This document shows positions 12,307 to 25,600 of a DNA stretch of 64,000 bases, piece after piece. Under the pieces are notes generated by a model. It ran no database searches and was not told where the DNA came from. It saw only the letters and a program-made list of their open reading frames with translations. The translations under genes and the position numbers were made by a program. Every line of letters begins with the position of its first letter. The first letter of the stretch is position 1. This stretch comes from Actinostola sp. cb2023 (taxonomy: Eukaryota; Cnidaria; Anthozoa; Actiniaria; Actinostolidae): positions 147,566 through 211,565 of the forward strand of contig JAUJYZ010000171.1 in the NCBI GenBank assembly GCA_033675265.1, read 5' to 3'.

Positions 12307-13197
12307 TCATCCATAATAAAGGTCTTCTAGGTCCGCCTCTCTGCTGATTGAAACCAACTTTTCACCTCTGTTTCTTCTCACCAAGATGCGACCGTCCCTG
12401 GTATAACAACTATGCCATTTATTCATTTTCGCTCTCTTCCTTACCTCACTGAATAGCTTTCCACGGGTTTCTGTCAAACTCTCGTTAATGTATATCCTTT
12501 TTGCGCCATTTAAATCTGCATGACCCTCGGCCAGATTTTTGAGCTTGAATCTTGCCCTGTACACTTCGCTCTTGAGGCCATGAGAGAAAAACTTTACTAT
12601 AATAGGTTTAGTTCCTTTTGATGAATGAATCCGGTGGCATATATCGATGTCTGCTCTCTCTATATTCACTCCTAGGTGTTCCCCGAGGTTCATGACTAAG
12701 TCCATTTCATCATTTTCTCCCTCAGGTATCCCAGCAATTATCACGTTGTGTTTGCGTGTATACTGTTCGACGTCGTCTACCTTGGATTCGGCATCTGTAA
12801 TTCTGCTTAAGAGCGAATTAATTTCTTCTTCCTTCATTCCTAGCTTCACGTTAAGTGTAGCTATGTCATCGTCTTTTGTTTGCAGCCTTTTCTTGAGCTC
12901 GCTTACCTCGTGTTCGATGTGTAGATTCTTACTTACAACTTCCTCGACAGTTTTAACGTGGTATGCCAAGGAGTTTGCAAGCTCTTCTTGACTTCGCTCC
13001 AATTTTCTATTGTTTTCGATAATTACTGTAGTATTATACTGAATATTCTTGACTATTTGATGGAGTTCAGCGAGTGTTGTCGACTGTTGCTTGTCGTCCC
13101 CGTCGGCCATTTTGCAGAATTTCGCCTCTGGTGATGCTTCGACACTTGATAATGAACTGACTGAAGATTTATCCTTCCTTCTCTTATTTTTGCCCAT
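12307..13197 (-). CDS. LINE ORF1 protein (L1-type RNA-binding chaperone)
   Basis: An intact 296-codon ORF starting at the first ATG after the 5' UTR. A basic N-terminus (MGKNKRRKDK) is followed by a long predicted coiled coil (about residues 35-140, heptad-like KNLHIEHEVSELKKRLQTKD), then an L1-type RRM core beginning near residue 147 (HNVIIAGIPEGEND) and a C-terminal domain. L1 ORF1 proteins trimerise through the coiled coil and coat the element RNA, acting as nucleic-acid chaperones in the cytoplasmic RNP. It lies upstream of ORF2 in the usual two-ORF order. It is the only undamaged gene of this element. Confidence 0.9.
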   Translation of the reverse strand: MGKNKRRKDKSSVSSLSSVEASPEAKFCKMADGDDKQQSTTLAELHQIVKNIQYNTTVIIENNRKLERSQEELANSLAYHVKTVEEVVSKNLHIEHEVSELKKRLQTKDDDIATLNVKLGMKEEEINSLLSRITDAESKVDDVEQYTRKHNVIIAGIPEGENDEMDLVMNLGEHLGVNIERADIDICHRIHSSKGTKPIIVKFFSHGLKSEVYRARFKLKNLAEGHADLNGAKRIYINESLTETRGKLFSEVRKRAKMNKWHSCYTRDGRILVRRNRGEKLVSISREADLEDLYYG

Positions 13198-13494
13198 TTG
13201 CCAGTTAGCTTATATCATATTACTTGTAATTTGAGAAGGAGTAACCGTCATTGAATGTGTATTGGGAAATCGGCCGGGAGCCTACTCACACACGTCCGAC
13301 CCGTACCGAACCATGCACGCCAAAGTTGAACAATCGATTTTATTGCTATGTTGTCAACAAATAGGGCCATGACGTTGGAACGAAAATAATATGAAAAATC
13401 TGAGACACCGTTTATTATATCAACTATTGCTGAGCCACCTTACAAATTTTCAGCGAAATCCATCGAAACCCTAGCGACATTAAGCATTTGAAAG

Positions 13495-13998
13495 ACACTG
13501 TACAATTGTGCTGCTCATTATCGATTACAATCATAAAAGTACTAAAGACTATATAAAATATAATGTACAAAAACTTACAATATAGAAACAAAGGCATGCA
13601 TGTAATCACAACACTGTACAATTGTGCTGCTCATTATCGATTACAATCATAAAAGTACTAAAGACTATATAAAATATAATGTACAAAAACTTACAATATA
13701 GAAACAAAGGCATGCATGTAATCACAACACTGTACAATTGTGCTGCTCATTATCGATCACAATCATAAAAGTACTAAAGACTATATAAAATATAATGTAC
13801 AAAAACTTACAATATAGGCACAAAGGCATGCATGTAATCACAACACTGTACAATTGTGCGGCTCATTGTCGATTACAATCATAAAAGTACTAAAGACTAT
13901 ATAAAATATAATGTACAAAAACTTACAATATAGGCACAAAGGCATGCATGTAATCACAACACTGTACAATTGTGCTGCTCATTATCGATTACAATCAT
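13495..13998. repeat. 116-bp minisatellite inside the array unit (longest copy)
   Basis: Unit 1 has four full repeats plus a partial fifth of a 116-bp sequence beginning CACTGTACAATTGTGC. The corresponding blocks start at about 17455, 21295, 24901, 28736, 32579, 49257, 52550, 56379 and 60218. Most have three full repeats plus a partial one, while unit 3 has one plus a partial. Deletions inside repeats (for example the loss in GCTCATCGATT near 52796 and 56628) mark units 8 and 9 as sisters. It contains a GGCATGCATG motif. Confidence 0.92.
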
Positions 13999-14297
13999 CG
14001 TTTAGCGTTGAAAATAGTTCCGAGAAAAGACGCAATTACTGTTTTGGAAGATCAAGCCACACCATGTTTATCCAACACCTAGCGTAATTGAATCTGTCAA
14101 CCACTTGTCAAGATATCTGATCAGTATTCAGCAAAGGTCGACAGGTCATATGCAAATAACAAAGAATCGCGGGAATTTTCAAGATTGTCCTCTGGCTTGT
14201 TCGAATATTGCGAGTACCGGGCATGTTTTAGTGTGTATGTATTTGTATGGTTTTCTGCTCTGTTTGGGAATGGCTTCTTCCAAGATGAAGTGAAGTC

Positions 14298-15016
14298 ATT
14301 GGGGCAAAGTACAATTACATGTCCACAAGTACACCCTGTCGGTTTTGCTGCTGTTGTTCCTAAAGTTGGACACCTGAAGGATTGATATAATTAACATACA
14401 ATTGACCATTAAATTTTGGTGGTGATTAACTGCAAATTAACTCGGTCAGTAATTTACAAAAACAAATAATAATAGTTATAATTTACTATTACTTTCTATA
14501 AAGTGGTTTGCATTCTTAATTCTGGGGGGGGGGGGGGGGGGAGTGTAAACAAAGCACAACTTAATTATATACTTATTGTATGTGTTGTTAAGTTCACTTC
14601 GAAATCTGGAACACAACAATCACTGACATGCATGCATGATGATCTGTACTTACCACTATCTAGTTGGGAGAGTTCTTCTGCATTAAACAGTCTTCTCTGA
14701 ATATGAGAAGCACTTTTGGTTCCTCCACCAAAACGGCTAGGTTTGCCATTGCATCCTCATGCCTGCTGGCTGATGCACTTTCTAATTGCTGCACCAGTGA
14801 TGTCAGACATAAGGCTACTAAAATGGCTAGCAAACTCATTGGGGCAAAGTACAATTACATGTCCACAAGTACACCCTGTCGGTTTGCTGCTGTTGTTCCT
14901 AAAGTTGGACACCTGAAGGATTGATATAATTAACATACAATTGACCATTACATTTTGGTGGTGATTCACTGTAAATTAACTCGGTCAGTAATTTACAGAA
15001 ACAAATAATAATAGTA
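14298..15016. repeat. Internal direct duplication of ~180 bp within the unit (representative)
   Basis: The block from TCATTGGGGCAAAGTAC to the AATAATAATAGT run occurs twice per unit, here at about 14298-14474 and 14839-15012, differing at a few positions (for example TTAAATTTTGG versus TTACATTTTGG). A second pair of shorter duplications, CGAATTTTGGTCGCAGTCTC and the ACCGGCTTT...GTGTGTGTAAATAG block, lies further on in every unit. Confidence 0.85.
14524..14541. repeat. Poly-G tract, variable among units (representative)
   Basis: An uninterrupted G run lies before AGTGTAAACAAAGCAC in every unit that keeps this part. By direct count the lengths are 6 (4821), 18 (14524), 20 (18364), 21 (21970), 23 (25808), 22 (29645), 13 (33485), 17 (53453), 17 (57284) and 19 (61126). 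Such runs mutate quickly and can fold as G-quadruplexes. Exact lengths may be affected by sequencing error. Confidence 0.9.
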
Positions 15017-15201
15017 ATAACACTTGCGTGAATCATTCGGACCTGATTATATTTTAAACGACATGTTGACCACCGTGAGTGAAATCTGGTCGTTTTCAGT
15101 TACGATTAGTGAATGTTAGGCATTATTACTTACGGTAACCGGCTTTGTCTGCGTCATTGGCGTTTACACTAATGATAAGTTAAGCCGTTTGAAAAAAGGT
15201 C

Positions 15202-18200
15202 ATGGTGTGTGTAAATAGTTTGAAAATTAAAATTTCCACTTACTATAAGTATTTTTGGTACGAAGGATGCATATGGGCATACGTGTTTCGAGTAAAAAGA
15301 TCTAAAAAGCATCAGGTCCAATCAATAAATACAAGATACAAAATGGTTCTCAGTGCAATCTACCGAGTTGATGAAAAGTCATGATTTCAAAACTATCGGA
15401 TGTCCGTGTGTAATTAAAACGAAGACAACACACAACGAATGCTGGTCAAACAAGATTTATTCGCGATCTTTACTCTAAATGAAACCCTTTACTCTGAATA
15501 AACGAATTTTGGTCGCAGTCTCTGTTCCACTAAGTCTTCATTTGGAAGTATTTTTTCAATACTTTAGATCACTGTAATCGGCATGACTTTATATGAACCG
15601 GCTTTGGCGTTTACACTATTGATGAGTTAAACCGGTTGGAAAGAGGTTACGGTGTGTGTAAATAGAGTCCGATTAAACGAATTTTGGTCGCAGTCTCTGG
15701 TCCACTAAGTCTTCATTTGGAAGTATTTTTCAGTTTCAATACACAATTGTAGATCAGTGATCATGGCAGCTTACCTTATTCCAACCAGCATTTAGAAATT
15801 GCCATACAGGTTAAAAAAAAAACAATGTTTAAAACGGATAAAACGGCACAAAACTACTATGAGGTTTTACCGCCACGTGCACACACAATCTAACATGTTT
15901 GTCTTGTACCTTCCACGCGCCCGCGTCAAAAGGATTGACTGATTGCTAGTGTAAACAAGCATAATTAAGTTACATAATCAGGGATCAAAAGATTAGACAG
16001 TCAAAAAATCTTACAAACCTTACTTTTTTATTGGTGATAGGATAGATTGTATTAAAATTTTCACTATATTTTATTTTACAGTTTGTACGTCTCTAATACT
16101 CAATATCTTGTGATTATAGAAACGCAATAGTACTACAATGATTGACAACCAAGATATACGATCTTTAATAGATTCCTGTACGCACAATGTTTCATTCGTA
16201 TATTGCACATATTGTGAGTGCAATCTAGTCTGTTTCACAAACCGTTAGTGCAACTGTAACTTGCGTTTAAAACTTTATCTTCGGGGCTGTGCCGCCTTAC
16301 ATAAAATATCTAGCCTTTTATTCAACAAATTTTTCTCTAACCTCTGACAGGTTGGATACACTGAATTTATCCATATTTCTCTTGAATGTCAGACAAGCAA
16401 ATATATATAGGGGATCGACGCATATGCATTCAGGTTTTTTTTGTAATTCGGTAGGTACTACCTGAAACATTTTTACAAAATTCAATTAAAGGTTCCCCCA
16501 ATTCTTTTACAAGACCAACATAAAATGTGGTATCATAGGCCACGGCTACTGCTTGCCCAATCTGAAGTGTCAGTTGGCCGCCATTGTAATCCTGTGAAAA
16601 TATTTCACAAACAACTTTAGTTTAAAGGTTTTATATGAATACTATTTTTACGTTCAGAATAGAGATTGTTGTTACAGCTTTTAAAACTGTTTAGTAATAT
16701 ACTGTTATGATTATATCTTTTTCTCTGTCTGATACACTTCTTCCGCCTGAGAAGTTATCGCTTTGCCAGTTCCTTGTTCGGCTGTATTTGTCTGTTTTTG
16801 AAATTTATCAGATTTATTTCATTGTCTATCTCTTTTGTTTGTTGGCCCACCATGTCCATTCTGTTGAAAGTCGAAAAAATCCTGTGTTAGTTTATGTAGT
16901 CATTGGACTGAACTCATGTGCCTTTTCCTCGAGCATTTTACCTGTACATACAATGCAATCAGATACAATACAATATGGGACTTAAGGTATCAGGATACGT
17001 TTTGGACCCCTATGTCTTTGAACTTCGACAACACGCGCGCTTTACAATATTTTACCAAGAAAGTATACATTTTCTGAAAGCTGAATAAATGTAGTTTTTG
17101 AGTATACTTTCATATTTTTAGATTTTTCACTATAGAAATTGTTAGGCGCGTATACGTGAAATTCGACCATAGTGCGTTCTAAAAGTTCGATTGCACATGG
17201 AATTTAAGTTAAGCTTGTGAAAAACACTCTAACAGACTCTCGAGATAATGAACTTCCAAACGGTGTCTCCGTTTTCCGATATCTGTTTTAGATCAACCGC
17301 AATCCTACGCCAAAGTTGAACAATCGATTTTATTGCTATGTTGTCAACAAATAGGGCCATGACGTTTGAACGAAAATAATACTATTGCTGAGCCACCTTA
17401 CAAATTTTCAGCGAAATCCATCGAAACCCTAGCGACATTAAGCATTTGAAAGACACTGCACAATTGTGCTGCTCATTATCGATTACAATCATAAAAGTAC
17501 TAAAGACTATAAAATATAATGTACAAAACCTTACAATATAGAAACAAAGGCATGCATGTAATCACGACACTGTACAATTGTGCTGCTCATTATCGATTAC
17601 AATCATAAAAGTACTAAAGACTATATAAAATATAATGTACAAAAACTTACAATATAGGCACAAAGGCATGCATGTAATCACAACACTGTACAATTGTGCA
17701 GCTCATTATCGATTGCAATCATAAAAGTACTAAAGACTATATAAAATATAATGTACAAAAACTTACAATATAGGCAGAAAGGCATGCATGTAATCACAAC
17801 ACTGTACAATTGTGCTGCTCATTATCGATTACAATCATCGTTTAGCGTTGAAAAATAGTTCCGAGAAAAGACGCAATTACTGTTTTGGAAGATCAAGCCA
17901 CACCATGTTTATCCAACACCTAGCGTAATTGAATCTGTCAACCACTTGTCAAGATATCTGATCAGTATTCAGCAAAGGTCGACATGTCATATGCAAATAA
18001 CAAAGAATCGCGGGAATTTTCAAGATTGTCCTCTGGCTTGTTCGAATATTGCGAGTACCGGGCATGTTTTAGTGTGTATGTATTTGTATGGTTTTCTGCT
18101 CTGTTTGGGAATGGTTTCTTCCAAGATGAAGTGAAGTCATTGGGGCAAAGTACAATTACATGTCCACAAGTACACCCTGTCGGTTTGCTGCTGTTGTTCC

Positions 18201-19042
18201 TAAAGTTGGACACCTGAAGGATTGATATAATTAACATACAATTGACCATTAAATTTTGGTGGTGATTAACTGCAAATTAACTCGGTCAGTAATTTACAAA
18301 AACAAATAATAATAGTTATAATTTACTATTACTTTCTATAAACTGGTTTGCATTCTTAATTCTGGGGGGGGGGGGGGGGGGGGAGTGTAAACAAAGCACA
18401 ACTTAATTATATACTTATTGTATGTGTTGTTAAGTTCACTTCGAAATCTGGAACACAACAATCAGTGACATGCATGCATGATGATCTGTACTTACCACTA
18501 TCTAGTTGGGAGAGTTCTTCTGCATTAAACAGTCTTCTCTGAATATGAGAAGCACTTTTGGTTCCTCCACCAAAACGGCTAGGTTTGCCATTGCATCCTC
18601 ATGCCTGCTGGCTGATGCACTTTCTAATTGCTGCACCAGTGATGTCAGACATAAGGCTACTAAAATGGCTAGCAAACTCATTGGGGCAAAGTACAATTAC
18701 ATGTCCACAAGTACACCCTGTCGGTTTGCTGCTGTTGTTCCTAAAGTTGGACACCTGAAGGATTGATATAATTAACATACAATTGACCATTACATTTTGG
18801 TGGTGATTCACTGTAAATTAACTCGGTCAGTAATTTACAGAAACAAATAATAATAGTAATAACACTTGCGTGAATCATTCGGACCTGATTATATTTAAAC
18901 GACATGTTGACCACCGTGAGTGAAATCTGGTCGTTTTCAGTTACGATTAGTGAATGTTAGGCATTATTACTTACGGTAACCGGCTTTGTCTGCGTCATTG
19001 GCGTTTACACTAATGATAAGTTAAGCCGTTTGAAAAAAGGTC
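15202..19042. repeat. Array unit 2
   Basis: 3841 bp. Exon A at 16318-16591 is frameshifted by one extra T in its T run and ends in the early TAA of class A units. Exon B at 18496-18754. Poly-G tract 20 bases. Minisatellite about 3.3 copies. Confidence 0.9.
16702..17171. repeat. 470-bp segment absent from unit 1 (representative copy)
   Basis: Units 2-11 contain this block between TTTAGTAATATA and GTGCGTTCT. Unit 1 joins these directly with the shared ATA. It has no clear terminal inverted repeats, so it may be an insertion with a 2-3 bp duplication or a deletion in unit 1 at microhomology. It contains a 10-bp inverted repeat (GAAAGTATAC / GTATACTTTC) and an AATAAA on the plus strand. The 65-codon plus ORF here is not thought to be a gene. 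Confidence 0.7.
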
Positions 19043-22000
19043 ATGGTGTGTGTAAATAGTTTGAAAATTAAAATTTCCACTTACTATAAGTATTTTTGGT
19101 ACGAAGGATGCATATGGGCATACGTGTTTCGAGTAAAAAGATCTAAAAAGCATCAGGTCCAATCAATAAATACAAGATACAAAATGGTTCTCAGTGCAAT
19201 CTACCGAGTTGATGAAAAGTCATGATTTCAAAACTATCGGATGTCCGTGTGTAATTAAAACGAAGACAACACACAACGAATGCTGGTCAAACGAGATTTA
19301 TTCGCGATCTTTACTCTAAATGAAACCCTTTACTCTGAATAAACGAATTTTGGTCGCAGTCTCTGTTCCACTAAGTCTTCATTTGGAAGTATTTTTTCAA
19401 TACTTTAGATCACTGTAATCGGCATGACTTTATATGAACCGGCTTTGGCGTTTACACTATTGATGAGTTAAACCAGTTGGAAAGAGGTTACGGTGTGTGT
19501 AAATAGAGTCCGATTAAACGAATTTTGGTCGCAGTCTCTGGTCCACTAAGTCTTCATTTGGAAGTATTTTTCAGTTTCAATACACAATTGTAGATCAGTG
19601 ATCATGGCAGCTTACCTTATTCCAACCAGCATTTAGAAATTGCCATACAGGTTAAAAAAAAACAATGTTTAAAACGGATAAAACGGCACAAAACTACTAT
19701 GAGGTTTTACCGCCACGTGCACACACAATCTAACATGTTTGTCTTGTACCTTCCACGCGCCCGCGTCAAAAGGATTGACTGATTGCTAGTGTAAACAAGC
19801 ATAATTAAGTTACATAATCAGGGATCAAAAGATTAGACAGTCAAAAAATCTTACAAACCTTACTTTTTATTGGTGATAGGATAGATTGTATTAAAATTTT
19901 CACTATATTTTATTTTACAGTTTGTACGTCTCTAATACTCAATATCTTGTGATTATAGAAACGCAATAGTACTACAATGATTGACAACCAAGATATACGA
20001 TCTTTAATAGATTCCTGTACGCACAATGTTTCATTCGTATATTGCACATATTGTGAGTGCAATCTAGTCTGTTTCACAAACCGTTAGTGCAACTGTAACT
20101 TGCGTTTAAAACTTTATCTTCGGGGCTGTGCCGCCTTACATAAAATATCTAGCCTTTTATTCAACAAATTTTTCTCTAACCTCTGACAGGTTGGATACAC
20201 TGAATTTATCCATATTTCTCTTGAATGTCAGACAAGCAAATATATATAGGGGATCGACGCATATGCATTCAGGTTTTTTTTGTAATTCGGTAGGTACTAC
20301 CTGAAACATTTTTACAAAATTCAATTAAAGGGTTCCCCCAATTCTTTTACAAGACCAACATAAAATGTGGTATCATAGGCCACGGCTACTGCTTGCCCAA
20401 TCTGAAGTGTCAGTTGGCCGCCATTGTAATCCTGTGAAAATATTTCACAAACAACTTTAGTTTAAAGGTTTTATATGAATACTATTTTTACGTTCAGAAT
20501 AGAGATTGTTGTTACAGCTTTTAAAACTGTTTAGTAATATACTGTTATGATTATCTTTTTCTCTGTCTGATACACTTCTTCCGCCTGAGAAGTTATCGCT
20601 TTGCCAGTTCCTTGTTCGGCTGTATTTGTCTGTTTTTGAAATTTATCAGATTTATTTCATTGTCTATCTCTTTTGTTTGTTGGCCCACCATGTCCATTCT
20701 GTTGAAAGTCGAAAAAATCCTCTGTTAGTTTATGTAGTCATTGGACTGAACTCATGTGCCTTTTCCTCGAGCATTTTACCTGTACATACAATGCAATCAG
20801 ATACAATACAATATGGGACTTAAGGTATCAGGATACGTTTTGGACCCCTATGTCTTTGAACTTCGACAACACGCGCGCTTTACAATATTTTACCAAGAAA
20901 GTATACATTTTCTGAAAGCTGAATAAATGTAGTTTTTGAGTATACTTTCATATTTTTAGATTTTTCACTATAGAAATTGTTAGGCGCGTATACGTGAAAT
21001 TCGACCATAGTGCGTTCTAAAAGTTCGATTGCACATGGAATTTAAGTTAAGCTTGTGAAAAACACTCTAACAGACTCTCGAGATAATGAACTTCCAAACG
21101 GTGTCTCCGTTTTCCGATAACTGTTTTAGATCAACCGCAATCCTACGCCAAAGTTGAACAATCGATTTTATTGCTATGTTGTCAACAAATAGGGCCATGA
21201 CGTTTGAACGGAAATAATACTATTGCTGAGCCACCTTACAAATTTTCAGCGAAATCCATCGAAACCCTAGCGACATTAAGCATTTGAAAGACACTGCACA
21301 ATTGTGCTGCTCATTATCGATTACAATCATAAAAGTACTAAAGACTATATAAAATATAATGTACAAAAACTTACAATATAGGCACAAAGGCATGCATGTA
21401 ATCACAACACTGTACAATTGTGCTGCTCATTATCGATTACAATCATCGTTTAGCGTTGAAAATAGTTCCGAGAAAAGACGCAATTACTGTTTTGGAAGAT
21501 CAAGCCACACCATGTTTATCCAACACCTAGCGTAATTGAATCTGTCAACCACTTGTCAAGATATCTGATCAGTATTCAGCAAAGGTCGACAGGTCATATG
21601 CAAATAACAAAGAATCGCGGCAATTTTCAAGATTGTCCTCTGGCTTGTTCGAATATTGCGAGTACCGGGCATGTTTTAGTGTGTATGTATTTGTATGGTT
21701 TTCTGCTCTGTTTGGGAATGGTTTCTTCCAAGATGAAGTGAAGTCATTGGGGCAAAGTACAATTACATGTCCACAAGTACACCCTGTCGGTTTGCTGCTG
21801 TTGTTCCTAAAGTTGGACACCTGAAGGATTGATATAATTAACATACAATTGACCATTAAATTTTTGGTGGTGATTAACTGCAAATTAACTCGGTCAGTAA
21901 TTTACAAAAACAAATAATAATAGTTATAATTTACTATTACTTTCTATAAAGTGGTTTGCATTCTTAATTGGGGGGGGGGGGGGGGGGGGGAGTGTAAACA

Positions 22001-22651
22001 AAGCACAACTTAATTATATACTTATTGTATGTGTTGTTAAGTTCACTTCGAAATCTGGAACACAACAATCACTGACATGCATGCATGATGATCTGTACTT
22101 ACCACTATCTAGTTGGGAGAGTTCTTCTGCATTAAACAGTCTTCTCTGAATATGAGAAGCACTTTTGGTTCCTCCACCAAAACGGCTAGGTTTGCCATTG
22201 CATCCTCATGCCTGCTGGCTGATGCACTTTCTAATTGCTGCACCAGTGATGTCAGACATAAGGCTACTAAAATGGCTAGCAAACTCATTGGGGCAAAGTA
22301 CAATTACATGTCCACAAGTACACCCTGTCGGTTTGCTGCTGTTGTTCCTAAAGTTGGACACCTGAAGGATTGATATAATTAACATACAATTGACCATTAC
22401 ATTTTGGTGGTGATTCACTGTAAATTAACTCGGTCAGTAATTTACAGAAACAAATAATAATAGTAATAACACTTGCGTGAATCATTCGGACCTGATTATA
22501 TTTAAACGACATGTTGACCACCGTGAGTGAAATCTGGTCGTTTTCAGTTACGATTAGTGAATGTTAGGCATTATTACTTACGGTAACCGGCTTTGTCTGC
22601 GTCATTGGCGTTTACACTAATGATAAAGTTAAGCCGTTTGAAAAAGAGGTC
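19043..22651. repeat. Array unit 3, short minisatellite
   Basis: 3609 bp, about 230 bp shorter than its neighbours because the minisatellite has only about 1.3 copies, a loss of exactly two 116-bp repeats. Exon A at 20157-20431 has two small insertions that break the frame. Exon B at 22103-22361. Poly-G tract 21 bases. Confidence 0.9.
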
Positions 22652-25600
22652 ATGGTGTGTGTAAATAGTTTGAAAATTAAAATTTCCACTTACTATAAGT
22701 ATTTTTGGTACGAAGGATGCATATGGGAATACGTGTTTCGAGTAAAAAGATCTAAAAAGCATCAGGTCCAATCAATAAATACAAGATACAAAATGGTTCT
22801 CAGTGCAATCTACCGAGTTGATGAAAAGTCATGATTTCAAAACTATCGGATGTCCGTGTGTAATTAAAACGAAGACAACACACAACGAATGCTGGTCAAA
22901 CGAGATTTATTCGCGATCTTTACTCTAAATGAAACCCTTTACTCTGAATAAACGAATTTTGGTCGCAGTCTCTGTTTCCACTAAGTCTTCATTTGGAAGT
23001 ATTTTTTCAATACTTTAGATCACTGTAATCGGCATGACTTTATATGAACCGGCTTTGGCGTTTACACTATTGATGAGTTAAACCAGTTGGAAAGAGGTTA
23101 CGGTGTGTGTAAATAGAGTCCGATTAAACGAATTTTGGTCGCAGTCTCTGGTCCACTAAGTCTTCATTTGGAAGTATTTTTCAGTTTCAATACACAATTG
23201 TAGATCAGTGATCATGGCAGCTTACCTTATTCCAACCAGCATTTAGAAATTGCCATACAGGTTAAAAAAAAAACAATGTTTAAAACGGATAAAACGGCAC
23301 AAAACTACTATGAGGTTTTACCGCCACGTGCACACACAATCTAACATGTTTGTCTTGTACCTTCCACGCGCCCGCGTCAAAAGGATTGACTGATTGCTAG
23401 TGTAAACAAGCATAATTAAGTTACATAATCAGGGATCAAAAGATTAGACAGTCAAAAAATCTTACAAACCTTACTTTTTATTGGTGATAGGATAGATTGT
23501 ATTAAAATTTTCACTATATTTTATTTTACAGTTTGTACGTCTCTAATACTCAATATCTTGTGATTATAGAAACGCAATAGTACTACAATGATTGACAACC
23601 AAGATATACGATCTTTAATAGATTCCTGTACGCACAATGTTTCATTCGTATATTGCACATATTGTGAGTGCAATCTAGTCTGTTTCACAAACCGTTAGTG
23701 CAACTGTAACTTGCGTTTAAAACTTTATCTTCGGGACTGTGCCGCCTTACATAAAATATCTAGCCTTTTATTCAACAAATTTTTCTCTAACCTCTGACAG
23801 GTTGGATACACTGAATTTATCCATATTTCTCTTGAATGTCAGACAAGCAAATATATATAGGGGATCGACGCATATGCATTCAGGTTTTTTTGTAATTCGG
23901 TAGGTACTACCTGAAACATTTTTACAAAATTCAATTAAAGGTTCCCCCAATTCTTTTACAAGACCAACATAAAATGTGGTATCATAGGCCACGGCTACTG
24001 CTTGCCCAATCTGAAGTGTCAGTTGGCCGCCATTGTAATCCTGTGAAAATATTTCACAAACAACTTTAGTTTAAAGGTTTTATATGAATACTATTTTTAC
24101 GTTCAGAATAGAGATTGTTGTTACAGCTTTTAAAACTGTTTAGTAATATACTGTTATGATTATCTTTTTCTCTGTCTGATACACTTCTTCCGCCTGAGAA
24201 GTTATCGCTTTGCCAGTTCCTTGTTCGGCTGTATTTGTCTGTTTTTGAAATTTATCAGATTTATTTCATTGTCTATCTCTTTTGTTTGTTGGCCCACCAT
24301 GTCCATTCTGTTGAAAGTCGAAAAAATCCTCTGTTAGTTTATGTAGTCATTGGACTGAACTCATGTGCCTTTTCCTCGAGCATTTTACCTGTACATACAA
24401 TGCAATCAGATACAATACAATATGGGACTTAAGGTATCAGGATACGTTTTGGACCCCTATGTCTTTGAACTTCGACAACACGCGCGCTTTACAATATTTT
24501 ACCAAGAAAGTATACATTTTCTGAAAGCTGAATAAATGTAGTTTTTGAGTATACTTTCATATTTTTAGATTTTTCACTATAGAAATTGTTAGGCGCGTAT
24601 ACGTGAAATTCGACCATAGTGCGTTAAAAAAGTTCGATTGCACATGGAATTTAAGTTAAGCTTGTGAAAAACACTCTAACAGACTCTCGAGATAATGAAC
24701 TTCCAAACGGTGTCTCCGTTTTCCGATAACTGTTTTAGATCAACCGCAATCCTACGCCAAAGTTGAACAATCGATTTTATTGCTATGTTGTCAACAAATA
24801 GGGCCATGACGTTTGAACGAAAATAATACTATTGCTGAGCCACCTTACAAATTTTCAGCGAAATCCATCGAAACCCTAGCGACATTAAGCATTTGAAAGA
24901 CACTGCACAATTGTGCTGCTCATTATCGATTACAATCATAAAAGTACTAAAGACTATAAAATATAATGTACAAAACCTTACAATATAGAAACAAAGGCAT
25001 GCATGTAATCACGACACTGTACAATTGTGCTGCTCATTATCGATTACAATCATAAAAGTACTAAAGACTATATAAAATATAATGTACAAAAACTTACAAT
25101 ATAGGCACAAAGGCATGCATGTAATCACAACACTGTACAATTGTGCGGCTCATTATCGATTACAATCATAAAAGTACTAAAGACTATATAAAATATAATG
25201 TACAAAAACTTACAATATAGGCACAAAGGCATGCATGTAATCACAACACTGTACAATTGTGCTGCTCATTATCGATTACAATCATCGTTTAGCGTTGAAA
25301 ATAGTTCCGAGAAAAGACGCAATTACTGTTTTGGAAGATCAAGCCACACCATGTTTATCCAACACCTAGCGTAATTGAATCTGTCAACCACTTGTCAAGA
25401 TATCTGATCAGTATTCAGCAAAGGTCGACATGTCATATGCAAATAACAAAGAATCGCGGCAATTTTCAAGATTGTCCTCTGGCTTGTTCGAATATTGCGA
25501 GTACCGGGCATATTTTAGTGTGTATGTATTTGTATGGTTTTCTGCTCTGTTTGGGAATGGTTTCTTCCAAGATGAAGTGAAGTCATTGGGGCAAAGTACA

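Larger units (their letters stand above)
7014..13318 (-). mobile_element. Full-length L1/Tx1-like non-LTR retrotransposon with nested insertion
   Basis: The element lies on the minus strand between 9-bp target duplications GCCAAAGTT (7005-7013 and 13319-13327); array sequence continues on both sides. It has a short 5' UTR (about 121 bp), ORF1, a 234-bp spacer, ORF2, a 3' UTR and an A-rich tail (T-rich on the plus strand, 7014-7075). Subtracting the 1,017-bp element inside ORF2 and its TTAA duplication gives about 5.28 kb, typical of a complete two-ORF LINE. ORF2 has two frameshifts, one stop and the insertion, so this copy is inactive as sequenced. Confidence 0.93.
5389..15201. repeat. Array unit 1, split by an L1-like element
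   Basis: Exon A lies at 6464-6757 and exon B at 14654-14912 (both minus strand). The unit lacks the 470-bp segment present in all others, has 33 extra bases near 13389 and carries the longest 116-bp minisatellite. The L1 insertion (7014-13318) accounts for most of the excess length. Its exon A belongs to the same sequence class as units 7-11. Confidence 0.9.

Noticed and set aside
13495..13998. CRISPR array
   Set aside because: Repeats are 116 bp and contiguous with no unique spacers, and the genome is eukaryotic. This is a minisatellite.
14664..14924. 86-codon plus-strand ORF (and 66-codon overlapping ORF) repeated in most units
   Set aside because: They recur only because the unit recurs, and they oppose a minus-strand exon with canonical splice sites, so they are shadow frames.
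15202..15384. 60-codon plus-strand ORF starting MVCVNSLKIK in all units
   Set aside because: Lys/Tyr-rich AT-driven composition, no domain, no upstream or splice context. It was used only as an anchor for measuring the repeat period.
20626..20823. 65-codon hydrophobic plus-strand ORF (MSVFEIYQIYFIVYLF) in the 470-bp block
   Set aside because: Absent from unit 1, no start context and no family resemblance. Hydrophobicity follows from T-rich sequence.
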